This document shows positions 48,879 to 49,095 of a stretch of 49,095 nucleotides of DNA, piece by piece. The stretch's first letter is position 1; each line of letters starts with the position of its first letter. A program made the translations under genes and the position numbers. Below the pieces are notes generated by a model that saw only the letters and a program-made list of their open reading frames with translations, was not told the origin of the DNA and ran no database searches. Source of the stretch: SIG607 sp045646245. GTDB lineage: Bacteria; Bacillota; Clostridia; Oscillospirales; Acutalibacteraceae. The stretch covers positions 1-49,095 of the forward strand of contig JAZRKJ010000036.1 in the NCBI GenBank assembly GCA_045646245.1. Reading direction: 5' to 3'.

Positions 48879-49095
48879 TTAACCCCCTGTTCTACAGGGG
48901 GTATTAAAATAGCTTTTAGCGAGGAGTAGAGTAGACAATAAAAAAGCTCCTTGGTATAGTAGAAGTGGTTTGCCGACCACACAACTAAAATACCAAGGAG
49001 GTCTTAATCGTGAAAGAGAAAGACATAAATAGTTTAGACCATACAAGTTGGAGATGTCAATACCATATTGTATTTGCGCCAAAGTATCGTAGACA
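48879..49095 (+). mobile_element. left end of an IS200/IS605-family insertion sequence, cut by the window edge
   Basis: A subterminal hairpin, CCCCCTG-TTCTA-CAGGGGG (48883-48901), has the form of the left-end structure recognised by the single-strand transposase. A second inverted repeat, CTCCTTGGTAT (48947-48957) with ATACCAAGGAG (48990-49000), covers the ribosome binding site of the transposase gene. TTTAC at 48858-48862 is a possible insertion tetramer/pentamer. The exact boundary is uncertain. Confidence 0.75.
49010..49095 (+). CDS. tnpA: IS200/IS605 transposase TnpA, 5' fragment
   Basis: 28 complete codons from GTG 49010, after AAGGAGG at 48995-49001, running off the window. The translated start, ending in SWRCQYHIVFAPKYRR, is the characteristic opening of the small Y1 HUH transposase (usually 130-155 aa) that moves these elements as single-stranded DNA. 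The upstream hairpin includes the ribosome binding site, which is known in IS200 to keep transposase levels low. Confidence 0.85.
   Translation, partial: MKEKDINSLDHTSWRCQYHIVFAPKYRR

Overview
The window is a low-GC chromosome segment from an endospore-forming anaerobic Clostridia bacterium, probably an Oscillospiraceae/Ruminococcaceae-type gut organism. This rests on the spoIIGA-sigE pair, AGGAGG ribosome binding sites throughout, consensus sigma-A promoters, a lysine (L-box) and a folate (THF) riboswitch, CUT1 sugar permeases with no dedicated ATPase, and many Rho-independent terminators. No rRNA or intact tRNA gene is present. The taxon is inferred from gene content and style only.

Layout. 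1-5,390: a small membrane protein, galactose mutarotase (galM), then a hom-lysC-asd operon for the aspartate family of amino acids. 5,386-8,279 (minus): a divergent NAD+-dependent DNA ligase translationally coupled to an AraC-type regulator. 8,445-20,320 (plus): the most unusual part, a roughly 11.6-kb cluster holding a Ser/Asp-rich lipoprotein, a 981-aa solute-binding protein with extra N-terminal domains, a permease pair, a beta-propeller/TPR/Yip1 membrane protein, a DUF5696-type lipoprotein and a second permease pair. It ends in a strong terminator and encodes no ATPase. 20,333-24,745: phosphoglucomutase (minus), then L-box-dapA-lysA. 24,747-28,224 (minus): a PurF-like protein whose glutaminase site is destroyed, a decayed mobile-element fragment, a palindromic repeat array, tmRNA and smpB. 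28,432-30,920: a polar amino-acid ABC importer whose binding protein looks circularly permuted. 31,032-35,431: a MazF/NdoA toxin without an antitoxin partner, a sugar isomerase-like protein, engB and lon. 35,533-39,413: a sodium symporter, rpe, a MecA-C-like small protein and a phosphohexomutase. 39,417-42,390: a Cys-rich protein (minus) and the THF riboswitch-folT-folC unit. 42,465-47,251: a SigH-like sigma factor, a tRNA-like relic, a zinc-ribbon protein, and a two-component system followed by an HtrA protease. 47,313-48,860: spoIIGA-sigE. 48,879 to the end: the left end of an IS200/IS605 element, cut by the window edge.

How the genes work together. Hom, LysC and Asd make aspartate semialdehyde and homoserine. 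DapA and LysA, under a lysine riboswitch, take the semialdehyde to lysine. FolT imports folate and FolC polyglutamylates it, both under one folate-sensing leader. SmpB and tmRNA form the ribosome-rescue pair. SpoIIGA processes pro-sigma-E during sporulation. The 8.4-20.3 kb cluster looks like an extracellular glycan-sensing or import system with divergent AraC control. Its substrate cannot be read from the sequence.
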